Part shown: one piece after another, positions 7,980-16,310 of the stretch | Position numbering within the stretch: position 1 is the stretch's first letter | How the letters are laid out: the number at the start of each line of letters is the position of its first letter | IMG/VR virus record: IMGVR_UViG_3300016457_000830 | Span: 1 to 29,248 of that record | Strand: one strand, 5' to 3' | DNA from: a virus | Length of the DNA stretch: 29,248 bases | Position numbers and translations under genes: made by a program | Notes under the pieces: generated by a model | What the model saw: only the letters and a program-made list of their open reading frames with translations | The model's database searches: none | What the model was told of the DNA's origin: nothing

Positions 7980-8924
7980 CTATTGATGTTGGAGGATATA
8001 TAGAATTTTCAAAGCATCATTAAGATTCATGCCATCAGCTTCAGCCTGCTCTCGAAGCTCTTTGATAGTAATTCGTTCACCAGTTGATGGGTTTCTAAGA
8101 TCATCCATCTTATAATAACCCTTACCGATATTATCTGCCCAGCCTGGAATTACAAAGGTATCTTCAAATACAACTGTCGCAATAGGCTCTCCAAGTTCTT
8201 CTGCAATGGCATTAGCAGAACTCGCCAAAGCTAGCGGACTTTTACCCTTACCTTCCGCAGGTTTATTCATCTCTACATTTATCCCATTCCAAGCACTCCT
8301 CAATTCTTGTTGAAATTTCTTCTCCTTTAAAGCATCTCCAGAAGCTCCAGAAGCTCTTCGTTCTCGTAACCAAGCAGAGAGATTTCCAAGCTTAGCTGCT
8401 GTCTGAGCAGTAACCGGTTTATTAGGATCCGCAAGTTCCTCTATACCTTCTGCTTTCCATTTCTGTTCTTTCTCTGCTCTTGCTCCAGTTGCAGTTTCCA
8501 AACCCAGTCTTTCTTGCTCTGCTAGCATTTTCGAAACAGCTGCAAACTCATGCCTATGGATTACAAAGGGTTGCTTATCTATCATAACAGTCATAGGTTG
8601 ATTCTCATACTCCGTTCTCTGTATCTCCCCCTCAGTTTTCTGCATCTCTTTCAATCTACCCATAGCTTGAACCATATTGCCTCTGGTAGTTTGAAAATCC
8701 TTTCCATCTACATTTAGCATCACAGGTTGATTTTGATAGATCTGAGTTTCTGTCAGTCGATTTAAAGCAGCATTTCTGCCCGCATCTGATGCCTGTCGAG
8801 CTGAAGATACTTTATGCACCATAGCTTTTCCAAGCATATCTATCACATTCTTCTGTCTCTTAATTTGCTGACTGCCAATATTACCGATTTCTTCTGGAGA
8901 TAATCCTAAAGTACTATAATCCAT
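7980..8924 (-). CDS. Probable internal virion (ejection) protein
   Basis: The 314-residue product is rich in Gln, Lys, Glu and Ala and looks largely helical. It holds a diverged internal repeat: NQPVMLNVDGKDFQTTRGNM at about 65-84 and NQPMTVMIDKQPFVIHRHEF at 108-127, each followed by a charged helix. The family is not one I can name. It lies 15 bases upstream of the giant polyvalent gene in the group of internal-virion-like genes, and has a clear AGGAG ribosome binding site. A structural or ejection role is inferred from position and composition. Confidence 0.6.
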   Translation of the reverse strand: MDYSTLGLSPEEIGNIGSQQIKRQKNVIDMLGKAMVHKVSSARQASDAGRNAALNRLTETQIYQNQPVMLNVDGKDFQTTRGNMVQAMGRLKEMQKTEGEIQRTEYENQPMTVMIDKQPFVIHRHEFAAVSKMLAEQERLGLETATGARAEKEQKWKAEGIEELADPNKPVTAQTAAKLGNLSAWLRERRASGASGDALKEKKFQQELRSAWNGINVEMNKPAEGKGKSPLALASSANAIAEELGEPIATVVFEDTFVIPGWADNIGKGYYKMDDLRNPSTGERITIKELREQAEADGMNLNDALKILYILQHQ

Positions 8925-8933
8925 AATAGTCTC

Positions 8934-9425
8934 CTATTCAAACATCTTCATCATATCTGCCATAGACCCAACAGATCTCTGTCCTTGTGTTTTGTCAGCA
9001 GATACTGATTTCTCTTTCATAGGGAGTGTATCATCTATACGCTTAGGGATATTAGTCTGCTGATCTATTTTAATAGTCCCATCAGGATTCTTCATAATAC
9101 CTACTTTATTCATATCAGAAGAACTATTAAGATCCTTAATAATCTTAGATAACATATCCTCAGTTTCCGATTTATCTTGTTTTTGTTTCTCTCCAGCCAT
9201 GTGACTCTTTGCTAAGGATGTCCCTAAACCTCCAAAGACATTACTCCCTGTAGGATTCAGATTCTGCCCCATTTGATCCGCTACAATACTCATAACATCG
9301 CCCTTACCTGATAAAGACTTCATAAGGCTAGAGAAAAAGCTGCCTCCGCTAGTATCTCCACCTCCAGTAGTTCCTGTTCCTGTGCTAGATATATTATCTA
9401 ATAACCCACCTAAAGGTTTTCCCAT
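8934..9425 (-). CDS. Low-complexity hypothetical virion protein
   Basis: A 163-residue protein with a Gly/Thr/Ser-rich N-terminal third (SSTGTGTTGGGDTSGGSFF) and a polar, probably disordered remainder. Its start has an AAAGGAGG ribosome binding site with good spacing. I recognise no domain. Glycine-rich N-termini of this type are also seen in the neighbouring duplicated genes, which supports membership of the same internal-protein module. Confidence 0.6.
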   Translation of the reverse strand: MGKPLGGLLDNISSTGTGTTGGGDTSGGSFFSSLMKSLSGKGDVMSIVADQMGQNLNPTGSNVFGGLGTSLAKSHMAGEKQKQDKSETEDMLSKIIKDLNSSSDMNKVGIMKNPDGTIKIDQQTNIPKRIDDTLPMKEKSVSADKTQGQRSVGSMADMMKMFE

Positions 9426-9443
9426 TATCTTTCCTCCTTTATA

Positions 9444-10313
9444 TTATAAATAAGAAGCCGCAGCTCCTACAACGCCACCTGCAACAGCTCCCCAAGCATT
9501 TCCACCAGTAGCCTGATACCCCGCCGCTGCGCCACTCAAAGCACCACCAATTGCTTTCTGTGCTTGAGAAGGGCCAGACACTTCACCACTTCCACCTACA
9601 TTAGAAGCCCCTTGAAGTGCTCCCAATGCTGCACGTTGGAATTCGAGAACAGTAAAAGGCCAAAGACTATCTTTCGCTCTGAGTCCCATATTATGCTCAT
9701 CAGCATCCATCTTCGCTGATACATATAATTTAAGAATCTCTGCATACTTCATTACCACACTCTTATTCCACTCAAGATGTGTCTTCCACTTATCCTGTGT
9801 AATAGGAATCATCCGGAATCGAGCTTCGCTACTGAACTTTTCTATTGCTTTAACCTGCGAGTCAGCTATAATAGATTTCCCTATTATATAAGAACTCGTA
9901 AGAACAGAATTAATATCCCTCATACCGGTTTGGAATTTATTTAAGATCTTTGTATCAGTATGATCCATGAGAAGATCTGCCTCTGCATTTACCATATCCG
10001 CTACGACAGATGTATTTACAGTGTCCTCAAAAATCTGATTAGATAAAGCACAGATATCTAAACCAGCCATAAATTTACCAAACATATCATAGAGAGATGG
10101 GAAGCTAGATAACGCATAGCCTACACCGAAGAATCCAGACTCTATCTCTATATCAGAGAAGTCCTCATAAGGAGAATCATGATAAGCTGTTTCAACTTCT
10201 GTACTTACTCGGTCTAAAAAAGTCTTATGATGCTCTTCAATATAAGGAGCATATCTAACCGTCTGTTCATTTGTAGTATGTTTATGTCCACTACTACCTC
10301 CACCTCCGCCCAT
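9444..10313 (-). CDS. Duplicated internal virion protein, copy 2
   Basis: The 289-residue product aligns along nearly its whole length with the product of 10326-11156. Shared blocks include RYAPYIEEHHKTFLD, SGFFGVGYALSSFPSL-x-DMFGKF-x-AGLDI, KFQTGMRDIN, RFRMIPIT-x-KWKTHLEW and DSLWPFTVLEFQRAALGALQ. It has a Gly-rich start (GGGGGSSG) and a glycine/alanine-rich hydrophobic C-terminus that could insert into membrane. Known phage ejection proteins often have such tails, so a role in DNA entry is plausible. The two genes are 12 bases apart and arose by tandem duplication. Confidence 0.7.
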   Translation of the reverse strand: MGGGGGSSGHKHTTNEQTVRYAPYIEEHHKTFLDRVSTEVETAYHDSPYEDFSDIEIESGFFGVGYALSSFPSLYDMFGKFMAGLDICALSNQIFEDTVNTSVVADMVNAEADLLMDHTDTKILNKFQTGMRDINSVLTSSYIIGKSIIADSQVKAIEKFSSEARFRMIPITQDKWKTHLEWNKSVVMKYAEILKLYVSAKMDADEHNMGLRAKDSLWPFTVLEFQRAALGALQGASNVGGSGEVSGPSQAQKAIGGALSGAAAGYQATGGNAWGAVAGGVVGAAASYL

Positions 10314-10325
10314 AATAATTCTCCT

Positions 10326-11156
10326 CTATAAAAATGAAAGACCTAATCCAATAACTGCCCCAATTATAGCACCAATCCAACCTCCATACTGAGCACCTAC
10401 AATTGCCCAAGATACCATACCGCTAAGACTCTTTGCCCACTGAGACTGTTTTTTTCCCCCAATAGATGCTACCCTACTACTGGCTGTGGCATCTTGAAGA
10501 ACACTCAATGCAGCTCGTTGATGCTCTAAAACTGTGAATGGCCATAGATCATCTTTTTTCCTTGTCTCTTGATTTTTTTCTTCTATATCTATTTTTGACT
10601 TTGTATAGAGTTGAAGAAATTCTAAATAAATACTTACTGTATCTTTACTCCAAGTTAAATGCGCTTTCCATTTTTCAGTTATAACTATCAGCATCCGAAA
10701 GCGTAATTCAGTTTTAAACTTCTCTATCGCTTTCTTAGCAGCTTCTTGTATTAGCTCCTCACCACGGATATAGGCACTTTTAAGCTCGGCATTTATATCT
10801 AATATTCCCTGTTTAAATTTAGGAAGTATCTTTATATCTATCAGAGAATATAAGAGTCTAGATTCATTTTGAACTACTCTATCCACTGTCCGATTAGAAT
10901 CATTAAAGATCTGATCAAAGAGACTTGATATATCTAACCCTGCCTGAAACTTTCCGAACATGTCTAGAAGAGAAGGAAAATTAGATAAATAATATCCTAG
11001 ACCAAAAAATCCTGTATCCACATCTATGTTCGTAAATTGAACAAAGGTGGAATTATGATAAGCAAGAGAGACCTCTGAATTTACATTATCTAGAAAAATC
11101 CTATGCTGATCCTCAATATAAGGGGCAAATCTTTTAGTCTCTCGATGAGTCGTCAT
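10326..11156 (-). CDS. Duplicated internal virion protein, copy 1
   Basis: The 276-residue product is a paralogue of the next gene downstream. It shares RFAPYIEDQHRIFLD, GFFGLGYYLSNFPSLLDMFGKF, ELRFRMLIVITEKWKAHLTW and DDLWPFTVLEHQRAALSVLQ. The C-terminal 30 residues form a strongly hydrophobic, glycine-rich segment (WAIVGAQYGGWIGAIIGAVI) likely to cross a membrane. It is more basic and less glycine-rich at the N-terminus than copy 2. A copy of the dispersed palindrome falls in codons 37-44, where the paralogue encodes YEDFSDI with the same length. A virion ejection role is inferred. Confidence 0.7.
   Translation of the reverse strand: MTTHRETKRFAPYIEDQHRIFLDNVNSEVSLAYHNSTFVQFTNIDVDTGFFGLGYYLSNFPSLLDMFGKFQAGLDISSLFDQIFNDSNRTVDRVVQNESRLLYSLIDIKILPKFKQGILDINAELKSAYIRGEELIQEAAKKAIEKFKTELRFRMLIVITEKWKAHLTWSKDTVSIYLEFLQLYTKSKIDIEEKNQETRKKDDLWPFTVLEHQRAALSVLQDATASSRVASIGGKKQSQWAKSLSGMVSWAIVGAQYGGWIGAIIGAVIGLGLSFL
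11024..11046. promoter_or_regulatory. Dispersed palindrome site D, inside a virion gene
   Basis: CTATGTTC-N7-GAACAAAG, an exact consensus fit inside the first 50 codons of the gene ending at 10326. The paralogous gene lacks it at the aligned place. Confidence 0.6.
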
Positions 11157-11158
11157 AA

Positions 11159-11590
11159 TTATACCTTAAATCTATATGTCCGATAAAGTTCTTTTGCTCC
11201 CAGACTTTCCAAGATCTGAAAAATAGCAGGATTAGCAGACTCTGCATCTATATATTCACATTTAGCGACAGAAGCGAATTCTTGAATATATTTCCAATCA
11301 GTCTGCCACTCAAGATTTTCTACTTTTCTAAATGAATATATACACTGGATAAAAAGAAACTGATCCCCAGAAATTTTAGATATCTGGATTCGAGTTATCA
11401 TAAGAGCTATTGCTCTATGTTCAGCATCTAAGCGAAAGAAGCATTGAGCCTTTTCACTTAAGAGTGCTTGAAGAGTTTCATTCAGAACTACTTGCCTATG
11501 ATCTTCTGGAACAAGATCTCCATGGATAAGACCGAATTTAACTAGTTCCCAATATTCTGCCACTTGTACAGGTGTTAGTTTTATAATCAT
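11159..11590 (-). CDS. Phage protein with possible acetyltransferase-like fold
   Basis: The 143-residue product has an alternating strand-helix pattern: N-terminal helix with LTPVQVAEYWELVKFGLI, a strand with RAIALMITRIQISK, then LFIQCIYSFRKV, a helix EFASVAKCEYIDA and a last helix with IFQILESLGAKELYRTYRFKV. That order resembles a GNAT fold, and similar proteins sit next to tail genes in related phages as far as I recall. No acetyl-CoA loop is clear, so activity is doubtful. Its ATG overlaps the stop of the upstream hub-like gene (ATGA). Confidence 0.6.
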   Translation of the reverse strand: MIIKLTPVQVAEYWELVKFGLIHGDLVPEDHRQVVLNETLQALLSEKAQCFFRLDAEHRAIALMITRIQISKISGDQFLFIQCIYSFRKVENLEWQTDWKYIQEFASVAKCEYIDAESANPAIFQILESLGAKELYRTYRFKV

Positions 11591-12807
11591 GTTATTCTTC
11601 CTTCTATTGATAATGAGTCAAGTTCAAGATATGTATAGTTATTTGCTCGAACTCCTACTCGAAATTCTACCCCATGACAAAAGATATAAGATATCCCTGC
11701 AGGATTTACTATTGTCCAAGGAGTACGAGAGAAACTCTGACTTTTATTTACTCGAAATTCAAAAGCTGCTTGGAGATCTTCAGGGGTATCTACTCCCAAT
11801 TCTATTGTATGGAGGGTTTTTGCTCCACGATTTCCGAAATCAAAAATGTCTGTCCAGATTTCAAAAGTAGGAATACTAACCGTAGAAGTAGTAGCGATAT
11901 AAGATTGCTCATCCTGAAATCCAATACCTGTAATATTTGAAGGCCCTATTCCGAAACTTCCATTTTCAGTTGCATAAACATAGCCAAGATTCCCATCACA
12001 GATATAGATAATCTTTGTTCTCTCATCATAAGAAAGGACAGGAGAATTCATAGGAGCAAGATATTCTTGATAGCCGAGTCTCTGAAGCTGGGTATCAAAC
12101 TTATATAAATCTCCGAGAGAATTAATAAAGAAATGAGATAGAGAATCTCCAACAATTGCATTTCTCCCTTTTAATCCAATCTTAGATATGTTAGACAAAC
12201 CATAACTCACATCATGAGGAGTCAGCAGAGATATTCCATTAGCTCCATAAACAACTACACTAGTTCCTAATTTCTTAATCTTATAAACTTGCCCTGGCCA
12301 ATCCATAGGACGTTCACCAGCAACATTAGATAAACCTATGGTGAAATCGAGATTCCCAATATCAGACCATTTTATCCAGTTCTGCTGTGAAGGCAAGAAA
12401 TAAATATTAGCAGAAGTTCCTACTCCCAGATGCGTGATATTATCAGCAATAATTTCTGCAATAACAAATGAAGATGTAGAACTAACTGTTAGTCCAGATT
12501 CTCCCCAATCTAGAATAGGTGCAAAATTACCTAGAGAAGAGATAACTAAATTATCTTCTTGACCATACTCAAACCAATCAAAAGAAATAGTTAGATCTGT
12601 ATTAATAGGATGACTTGAGATGAAACTTAACACACCATAAGAATGGGCATATTCTTCGCAAAGAGCTACAGGAAAACTAACTCCATCTTGAGAAGAAACA
12701 AGTTTTATTTCAAGAGAAGATTGGGAGATCTTTCTATCTTCTATTTGTCTATTCGTGAAGATATTTGAAACTGAGCTATTTTTATTGTATGTCTGCCAGA
12801 TAGTCAT
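11587..12807 (-). CDS. Probable tail hub/nozzle protein, beta-rich
   Basis: I place the start at 12807 (MTIWQTYNKNSS), which has an AAGAGGT ribosome binding site 5 bases upstream; a longer frame from 12870 would overlap the preceding gene and read through its end. The 406-residue product is almost all beta by pattern, with repeated short blades (VVVYGANGISLLTP, IIYICDGNLGYVYATENG, SHFFINSLGDLYKFD), as in propeller-like tail hub proteins of short-tailed phages. The N-terminus (NSSVSNIFTNRQI) and C-terminal barrel-like part may contact other tail parts. The exact role is inferred from neighbours. Confidence 0.6.
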   Translation of the reverse strand: MTIWQTYNKNSSVSNIFTNRQIEDRKISQSSLEIKLVSSQDGVSFPVALCEEYAHSYGVLSFISSHPINTDLTISFDWFEYGQEDNLVISSLGNFAPILDWGESGLTVSSTSSFVIAEIIADNITHLGVGTSANIYFLPSQQNWIKWSDIGNLDFTIGLSNVAGERPMDWPGQVYKIKKLGTSVVVYGANGISLLTPHDVSYGLSNISKIGLKGRNAIVGDSLSHFFINSLGDLYKFDTQLQRLGYQEYLAPMNSPVLSYDERTKIIYICDGNLGYVYATENGSFGIGPSNITGIGFQDEQSYIATTSTVSIPTFEIWTDIFDFGNRGAKTLHTIELGVDTPEDLQAAFEFRVNKSQSFSRTPWTIVNPAGISYIFCHGVEFRVGVRANNYTYLELDSLSIEGRIT

Positions 12808-12815
12808 AATACCTC

Positions 12816-13250
12816 TTAAAGAGATAATACTGCGTAAGCGTCTACTACTGAATTTGTTCCTGCATTCCAAAGAACTATACTAGATGAGACAGGTATTACA
12901 ATTCCTTTTGGGAAAGTCCAAATTATACCTGTTCCGATAGTTGCAGGAAGAGTCACTCGTCGATAGAAACCTGTAGGTACGGTTGGAGGAGTTGCCCAAG
13001 CAAGAGCAGATTGTAGAACACCGCTAGCCAAAACATCATCGGAGTCTTCAGGTAAAAAATCTACTGGAGACGTAGGCGTTATTCCTACTGCAGCAGGAAA
13101 TCCCAAAGCATAGTTGCTCTCTGTCGCAGCGGATAAGAATAAACCAAACTCAACTAATCTCACCCTTCCAGGAGTAGCTCCTGTTCTGATCTCCCAAGCG
13201 GCCTCTGCAGTTGTTCCATTCGTTGTTCTAACCCCTAATGATAGTAACAT
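12816..13250 (-). CDS. Phage structural protein, beta-rich
   Basis: A 144-residue product rich in small residues and strands, starting MLLSLGVRTTNGTTAEAAWEIRTG. No catalytic motif is seen. The GGAGGT ribosome binding site of this gene overlaps the left arm of palindrome site E, so any protein bound there would also cover the region encoding the translation start. It sits in the tail and fibre group; a minor tail or fibre-associated role is likely but not shown. Confidence 0.6.
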   Translation of the reverse strand: MLLSLGVRTTNGTTAEAAWEIRTGATPGRVRLVEFGLFLSAATESNYALGFPAAVGITPTSPVDFLPEDSDDVLASGVLQSALAWATPPTVPTGFYRRVTLPATIGTGIIWTFPKGIVIPVSSSIVLWNAGTNSVVDAYAVLSL

Positions 13251-13257
13251 TTATTAC

Positions 13258-13280
13258 CTCCGTTTGATTTTTGAACATAG
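13258..13280. promoter_or_regulatory. Dispersed palindrome site E
   Basis: CTCCGTTT-N7-GAACATAG, an exact consensus fit in the gap between two structural genes. On the minus strand its last half (AAACGGAG) merges with the GGAGGT ribosome binding site of the gene starting at 13250. Confidence 0.8.
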
Positions 13281-13742
13281 TTATGATAAATCTCCAATAG
13301 TTTCCATAATGGAAGATATGATGATTGGAGTTGTATCAACAGCAGTGATTATTCCACCTGCATCTTTGTAAGATACAATAGCGTCAGTATAGTCATCTGA
13401 TCCTCCATCGGCCACTGAAAGTGTAGAATCGTTATAAATAATAGCACCAGAAGCTGACAAAGAACCTCCTGTAGCATTCCACTGAGCATTATCCCAAGTT
13501 ACTTCAACTCGATCCGTTAGATCATCTATGTCTATAGAAACCCCTGTCAGAATTTTAGCCCCTTGAGTATATCCATTTCCAGTAGATAACTCACTGGCCA
13601 AAACATCTGCATAACAATGATGAGCATCTTGGTCGAAAGTAAACCCTCCCTGCATTAAGATTATCTTAAAAACATCATCCTCTCCAGCTATCTGCCCTTT
13701 CCAAAGCATCGCTTTAAAACTATTCGGTACCTTGTTAGCCAT
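13281..13742 (-). CDS. Phage tail/structural protein
   Basis: The 153-residue product begins MANKVPNSFKAMLWKGQI and has FKIILMQGGFTFDQDAHHCYADV, ASELSTGNGYTQGAKILTGVSI, VTWDNAQWNATGGSL and ASGAIIYND. I recognise this as a small beta-rich structural protein common in phage tail and fibre loci; I know no biochemical function for it. The AAAGGAG ribosome binding site is clear. It is followed by palindrome site E before the next gene. Confidence 0.65.
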   Translation of the reverse strand: MANKVPNSFKAMLWKGQIAGEDDVFKIILMQGGFTFDQDAHHCYADVLASELSTGNGYTQGAKILTGVSIDIDDLTDRVEVTWDNAQWNATGGSLSASGAIIYNDSTLSVADGGSDDYTDAIVSYKDAGGIITAVDTTPIIISSIMETIGDLS

Positions 13743-13752
13743 TTTATCTCCT

Positions 13753-14331
13753 TTAACTTAAAATAAACTGTATACGTAGATTTTTACCCATTCCTACTCT
13801 GAGAGATGTAATCAGATTTGCTTCTGAAATGATTGCTAATTCATATTCTATTTCATATCTATCTCTTTGCAAACGATAAAATAAGGAATAATCTGCTATA
13901 TAAACTAAAAGAATATCACTTACTTCTGTTTGAGAATCTCTTTTATCATCAAGAAAAACTCTAGGTAATCTTGCACCCCTCTCAAATGATGTTACTGTAT
14001 AATCTGCAATTGTTGAATCATACCAGTATAACTTTGCAACGCCTTCTTGTACAAAGGCAATATTTATTCTCATAAGTTGATCAAAAGTAAAACTGATTTC
14101 TGTGATATCTGCCCCAGTATAAACAACGGTTTTTGCAGTATTTGGTGCTTCTACACAAATATCATCTCCATCAAGAAACCCGTGCCACATCTGATATTGC
14201 AGTCCTTCACTTGCATCATTTAAAGCAATTCCACCATCTTCATAATCTTCTAAAGCAGACGTAACTATTGATCTACTGCCAATTATATCAGAAGGCAGAG
14301 GGATAGAAGATAGTTCGTTATCAGGAAGCAT
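13753..14331 (-). CDS. Phage tail-associated structural protein
   Basis: The start at 14331 (MLPDNELSS) is preferred over an upstream ATG at 14346. A GGGGGAG ribosome binding site lies 6 bases before it, and it overlaps the stop of the upstream gene as TAATG. The 192-residue product contains ALNDASEGLQYQMWHGFLDGDDI, a strand pair ISFTFDQLMRINIAFVQEGVAKLYWYDS, and LPRVFLDDKRDSQTEVSDILLVYIADYSLFYRLQRDRYEIEYELA. This block pattern recurs in tail loci of SU10-capsid phages. The lattice of strands suggests a fibre or nozzle component. Confidence 0.65.
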   Translation of the reverse strand: MLPDNELSSIPLPSDIIGSRSIVTSALEDYEDGGIALNDASEGLQYQMWHGFLDGDDICVEAPNTAKTVVYTGADITEISFTFDQLMRINIAFVQEGVAKLYWYDSTIADYTVTSFERGARLPRVFLDDKRDSQTEVSDILLVYIADYSLFYRLQRDRYEIEYELAIISEANLITSLRVGMGKNLRIQFILS

Positions 14332-15227
14332 TATTTTCTCCCCCAAGATGCCCTGAAAGTAAGACTCAGAATATCATCAGATGTTTTTTCTATGTCTGGA
14401 GATACCCCAAATTGATAATAACCTCCAACCAGACCAACTGCTATTGCACTTATAAAGTTAGTTAAATTACCTTGAGTTAAAGAGAAAGAATATGTCCAAT
14501 CTAGATAATGATTTCCATTTCCATAAGTGGATTTCTGATTAGTACTTGTCGCACTATTTAAACCTGATGGGTAATCTGTTATTGCTCCTATAGTACCATC
14601 ATAAACACGGCAATTCGATTGGTAAGCAGAAGCAGCATAAAAGGGCAGTTGCCAGTATAGTGTATGTGTTATATAACCCGCTCTCCCACCAGTTATAGTA
14701 TGTGTAACACCTCGTAATTCAATTGTATAAGGAGTTACGTCATTTTCTGGTAAGTATCTTCTAATCTCATAAGTTACATCAAGATATTCGTCGGATAAAA
14801 CCGTGATAGTTGTAGGACTTCCTACTCCATCTAAAACAAGAGCTCTGCTAAATAAACTTCCTGAATCTCTTGACCAGCCAATTCCAATCTCCGCTATATT
14901 TCCTGTAGCATCTCCAGGATTAAAACGATAGATCTTTTTACACCAACGATAATAAGGAGATGATCCTGATACTCCATATGTAGTTCCTGTCACATTACAA
15001 TTTGTACCTACATAACTATCAAGTCCAGTATCACCGAAAGATGGAGCAGATGATCCTGACCCCACTTGACAATAATTAAGCCAACCTGAAGATGTTCCAA
15101 TATAATCTAAACCTGCATCCGTTATGAGATTCGGAAACCAATCTGCTAAAAGTCTTTTTCTACCTGTTTTAATATTTGTAGCTTCAAGTTTATAGAACCC
15201 ACAAAGTTTCGTGTGCATTGTTATCAT
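14331..15227 (-). CDS. Tail fibre-like structural protein
   Basis: The 298-residue product starts MITMHTKLCGFYKLEATNIKTGRKR and has FPNLITDAGLDYIG, then YCQVGSGSSAPSFGDTGLDSYV, a common pattern at the start of fibre-like proteins in phages, followed by beta-rich Gly/Ser/Thr/Tyr sequence. The ATG overlaps the upstream stop (ATGA) with GGAGG 9 bases before it. It is likely a receptor-facing or baseplate-like part, by composition and place. No enzyme motif is visible. Confidence 0.65.
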   Translation of the reverse strand: MITMHTKLCGFYKLEATNIKTGRKRLLADWFPNLITDAGLDYIGTSSGWLNYCQVGSGSSAPSFGDTGLDSYVGTNCNVTGTTYGVSGSSPYYRWCKKIYRFNPGDATGNIAEIGIGWSRDSGSLFSRALVLDGVGSPTTITVLSDEYLDVTYEIRRYLPENDVTPYTIELRGVTHTITGGRAGYITHTLYWQLPFYAASAYQSNCRVYDGTIGAITDYPSGLNSATSTNQKSTYGNGNHYLDWTYSFSLTQGNLTNFISAIAVGLVGGYYQFGVSPDIEKTSDDILSLTFRASWGRK

Positions 15228-15829
15228 TCTAAAGTTCCTCCTACTATTGTTGCAGAATAAGATTCAAGTTCCTCAACATCCCCATTCTCGTAATGAATAA
15301 GAACATCATCTAGGCTGCCGGAAAGAATTGTCGCAGAAGAAGACTCGAGTTCTTCAACTGCTCCATCTTCATAGGTTTTTAATAATGATCTTAACTCTCC
15401 AAAAAGTATCGTGGCACTGGAAGATTCAAGCTCCTCAACCTCTCCGTCATCATAGTATTTTAATAATGCTCTCAATTCACCTGATATAATACTCGCTGAA
15501 GAAGATTCAAGTTCTTCAACAGGGATTTCATATCTATGCAATAATGCTCTCAGACTTCCATCTATAATTAGCCCACTATAAGATTCAAGATCCTCGATAT
15601 CAATAATAGGATAAAGTTTAGATGTGAAATAGGTAGTATAATCTCGCGTCTTATTATTCCAGTATCCACAAGGGGTATGAAGTTCTGTAATAGGTATAGC
15701 ACTATGCTCTATACTCCATACAGGATCTTCACTGGTAGCTATCCTATCTCCCTCGTTATAATGATCATCAGCAGCAGACTTTGTAAAGTCCCAAGGTTCT
15801 AAGCCCTTATAATCATCTATCCAGCTCAT
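15224..15829 (-). CDS. Structural protein with five tandem 27-residue repeats
   Basis: The first 78 residues are unique (MSWIDDYKGLEPWDFTKSAAD). From about residue 79 the protein consists of five repeats of about 27 residues with consensus EELESSSATIxxGELRxLLxxYEDGxV. The repeats end at residue 201. Such solenoid-like repeats occur in phage tail loci, and the repeat number probably varies between relatives. The gene lies between the hub-like N-terminal protein and the fibre-like protein. A spacer or fibre-linker role is plausible. Confidence 0.7.
   Translation of the reverse strand: MSWIDDYKGLEPWDFTKSAADDHYNEGDRIATSEDPVWSIEHSAIPITELHTPCGYWNNKTRDYTTYFTSKLYPIIDIEDLESYSGLIIDGSLRALLHRYEIPVEELESSSASIISGELRALLKYYDDGEVEELESSSATILFGELRSLLKTYEDGAVEELESSSATILSGSLDDVLIHYENGDVEELESYSATIVGGTLE
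15250..15600 (-). repeat. Tandem 81-bp coding repeats
   Basis: The GATTCAAG/GACTCGAG element recurs at 15261, 15342, 15423, 15504 and 15582, spacing 81, 81, 81 and 78 bases. All steps are multiples of three and keep the frame. The units have diverged, so this is not a recent expansion. Confidence 0.85.
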
Positions 15830-15833
15830 ATTA

Positions 15834-16310
15834 TTATCCTATATCACCTATAATAACCTGGCCATTAAAGTCACATATGCAAGATGCTGTTGGAAGATCA
15901 GATAAAGCATAACTCATGTTTTGAGAATCTCTAACAATAGACACAGTTCCATTCGATAGATAAACAAAATTCCCATAAGAGATAGCAGCCCAAGTATTAC
16001 CTGCTGAAGCAGTTATTTTCAGAACAAAAGCTCCTGACTCATATTCATATATCTCAGTCTCGCCACAAGCAATTATAAGAGAAGGAAATATAAATATCTG
16101 TGGATAAGGAAAACCATCTGTTATAAAAGACAAATCTAGAGAAGAAAGTGGATCTAACACCTGTAGAACTCCATCTCGACCTACAGCTCCAGAACTCTGA
16201 ATCAAATAACCAGAGTTTCTTGGCATTCTCTTGCTGGGCCTCATACCTCTGGCAAGTTCCTGAGTATCAAGAGTCAGTCTAAAATTATCCCCTCTCGGTT
16301 GAAACTCCAT
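15834..16310 (-). CDS. Tail hub-associated phage protein (short form)
   Basis: The 158-residue product begins MEFQPRGDNFRLTLDTQELARGMRPSKRMPRNSGYLIQSSGAVGRDGVLQVL, a block I recognise from phage tail/hub loci, and then has short strands (IFIFPSLIIACGETEIYEYESG, WAAISYGNFVYLSNGT) like propeller blades. It ends ICDFNGQVIIGDIG. The upstream stop overlaps the start as TAATG. It is probably complete at this length, not a truncated hub, because its C-terminus matches the usual end of the short form as I recall it. Confidence 0.65.
   Translation of the reverse strand: MEFQPRGDNFRLTLDTQELARGMRPSKRMPRNSGYLIQSSGAVGRDGVLQVLDPLSSLDLSFITDGFPYPQIFIFPSLIIACGETEIYEYESGAFVLKITASAGNTWAAISYGNFVYLSNGTVSIVRDSQNMSYALSDLPTASCICDFNGQVIIGDIG

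Noticed and set aside
12808-12870. Upstream extension of the hub-like gene
   Set aside because: It would overlap the preceding gene and has no ribosome binding site; ATG 12807 has one.
15250-15600. CRISPR-like array
   Set aside because: The 81-base repeats are in frame, diverged and encode a regular protein repeat; there are no identical short repeats with unique spacers.
13753-15829. Diversity-generating retroelement target in the tail genes
   Set aside because: No reverse transcriptase gene and no template/variable repeat pair with adenine-specific changes was seen.
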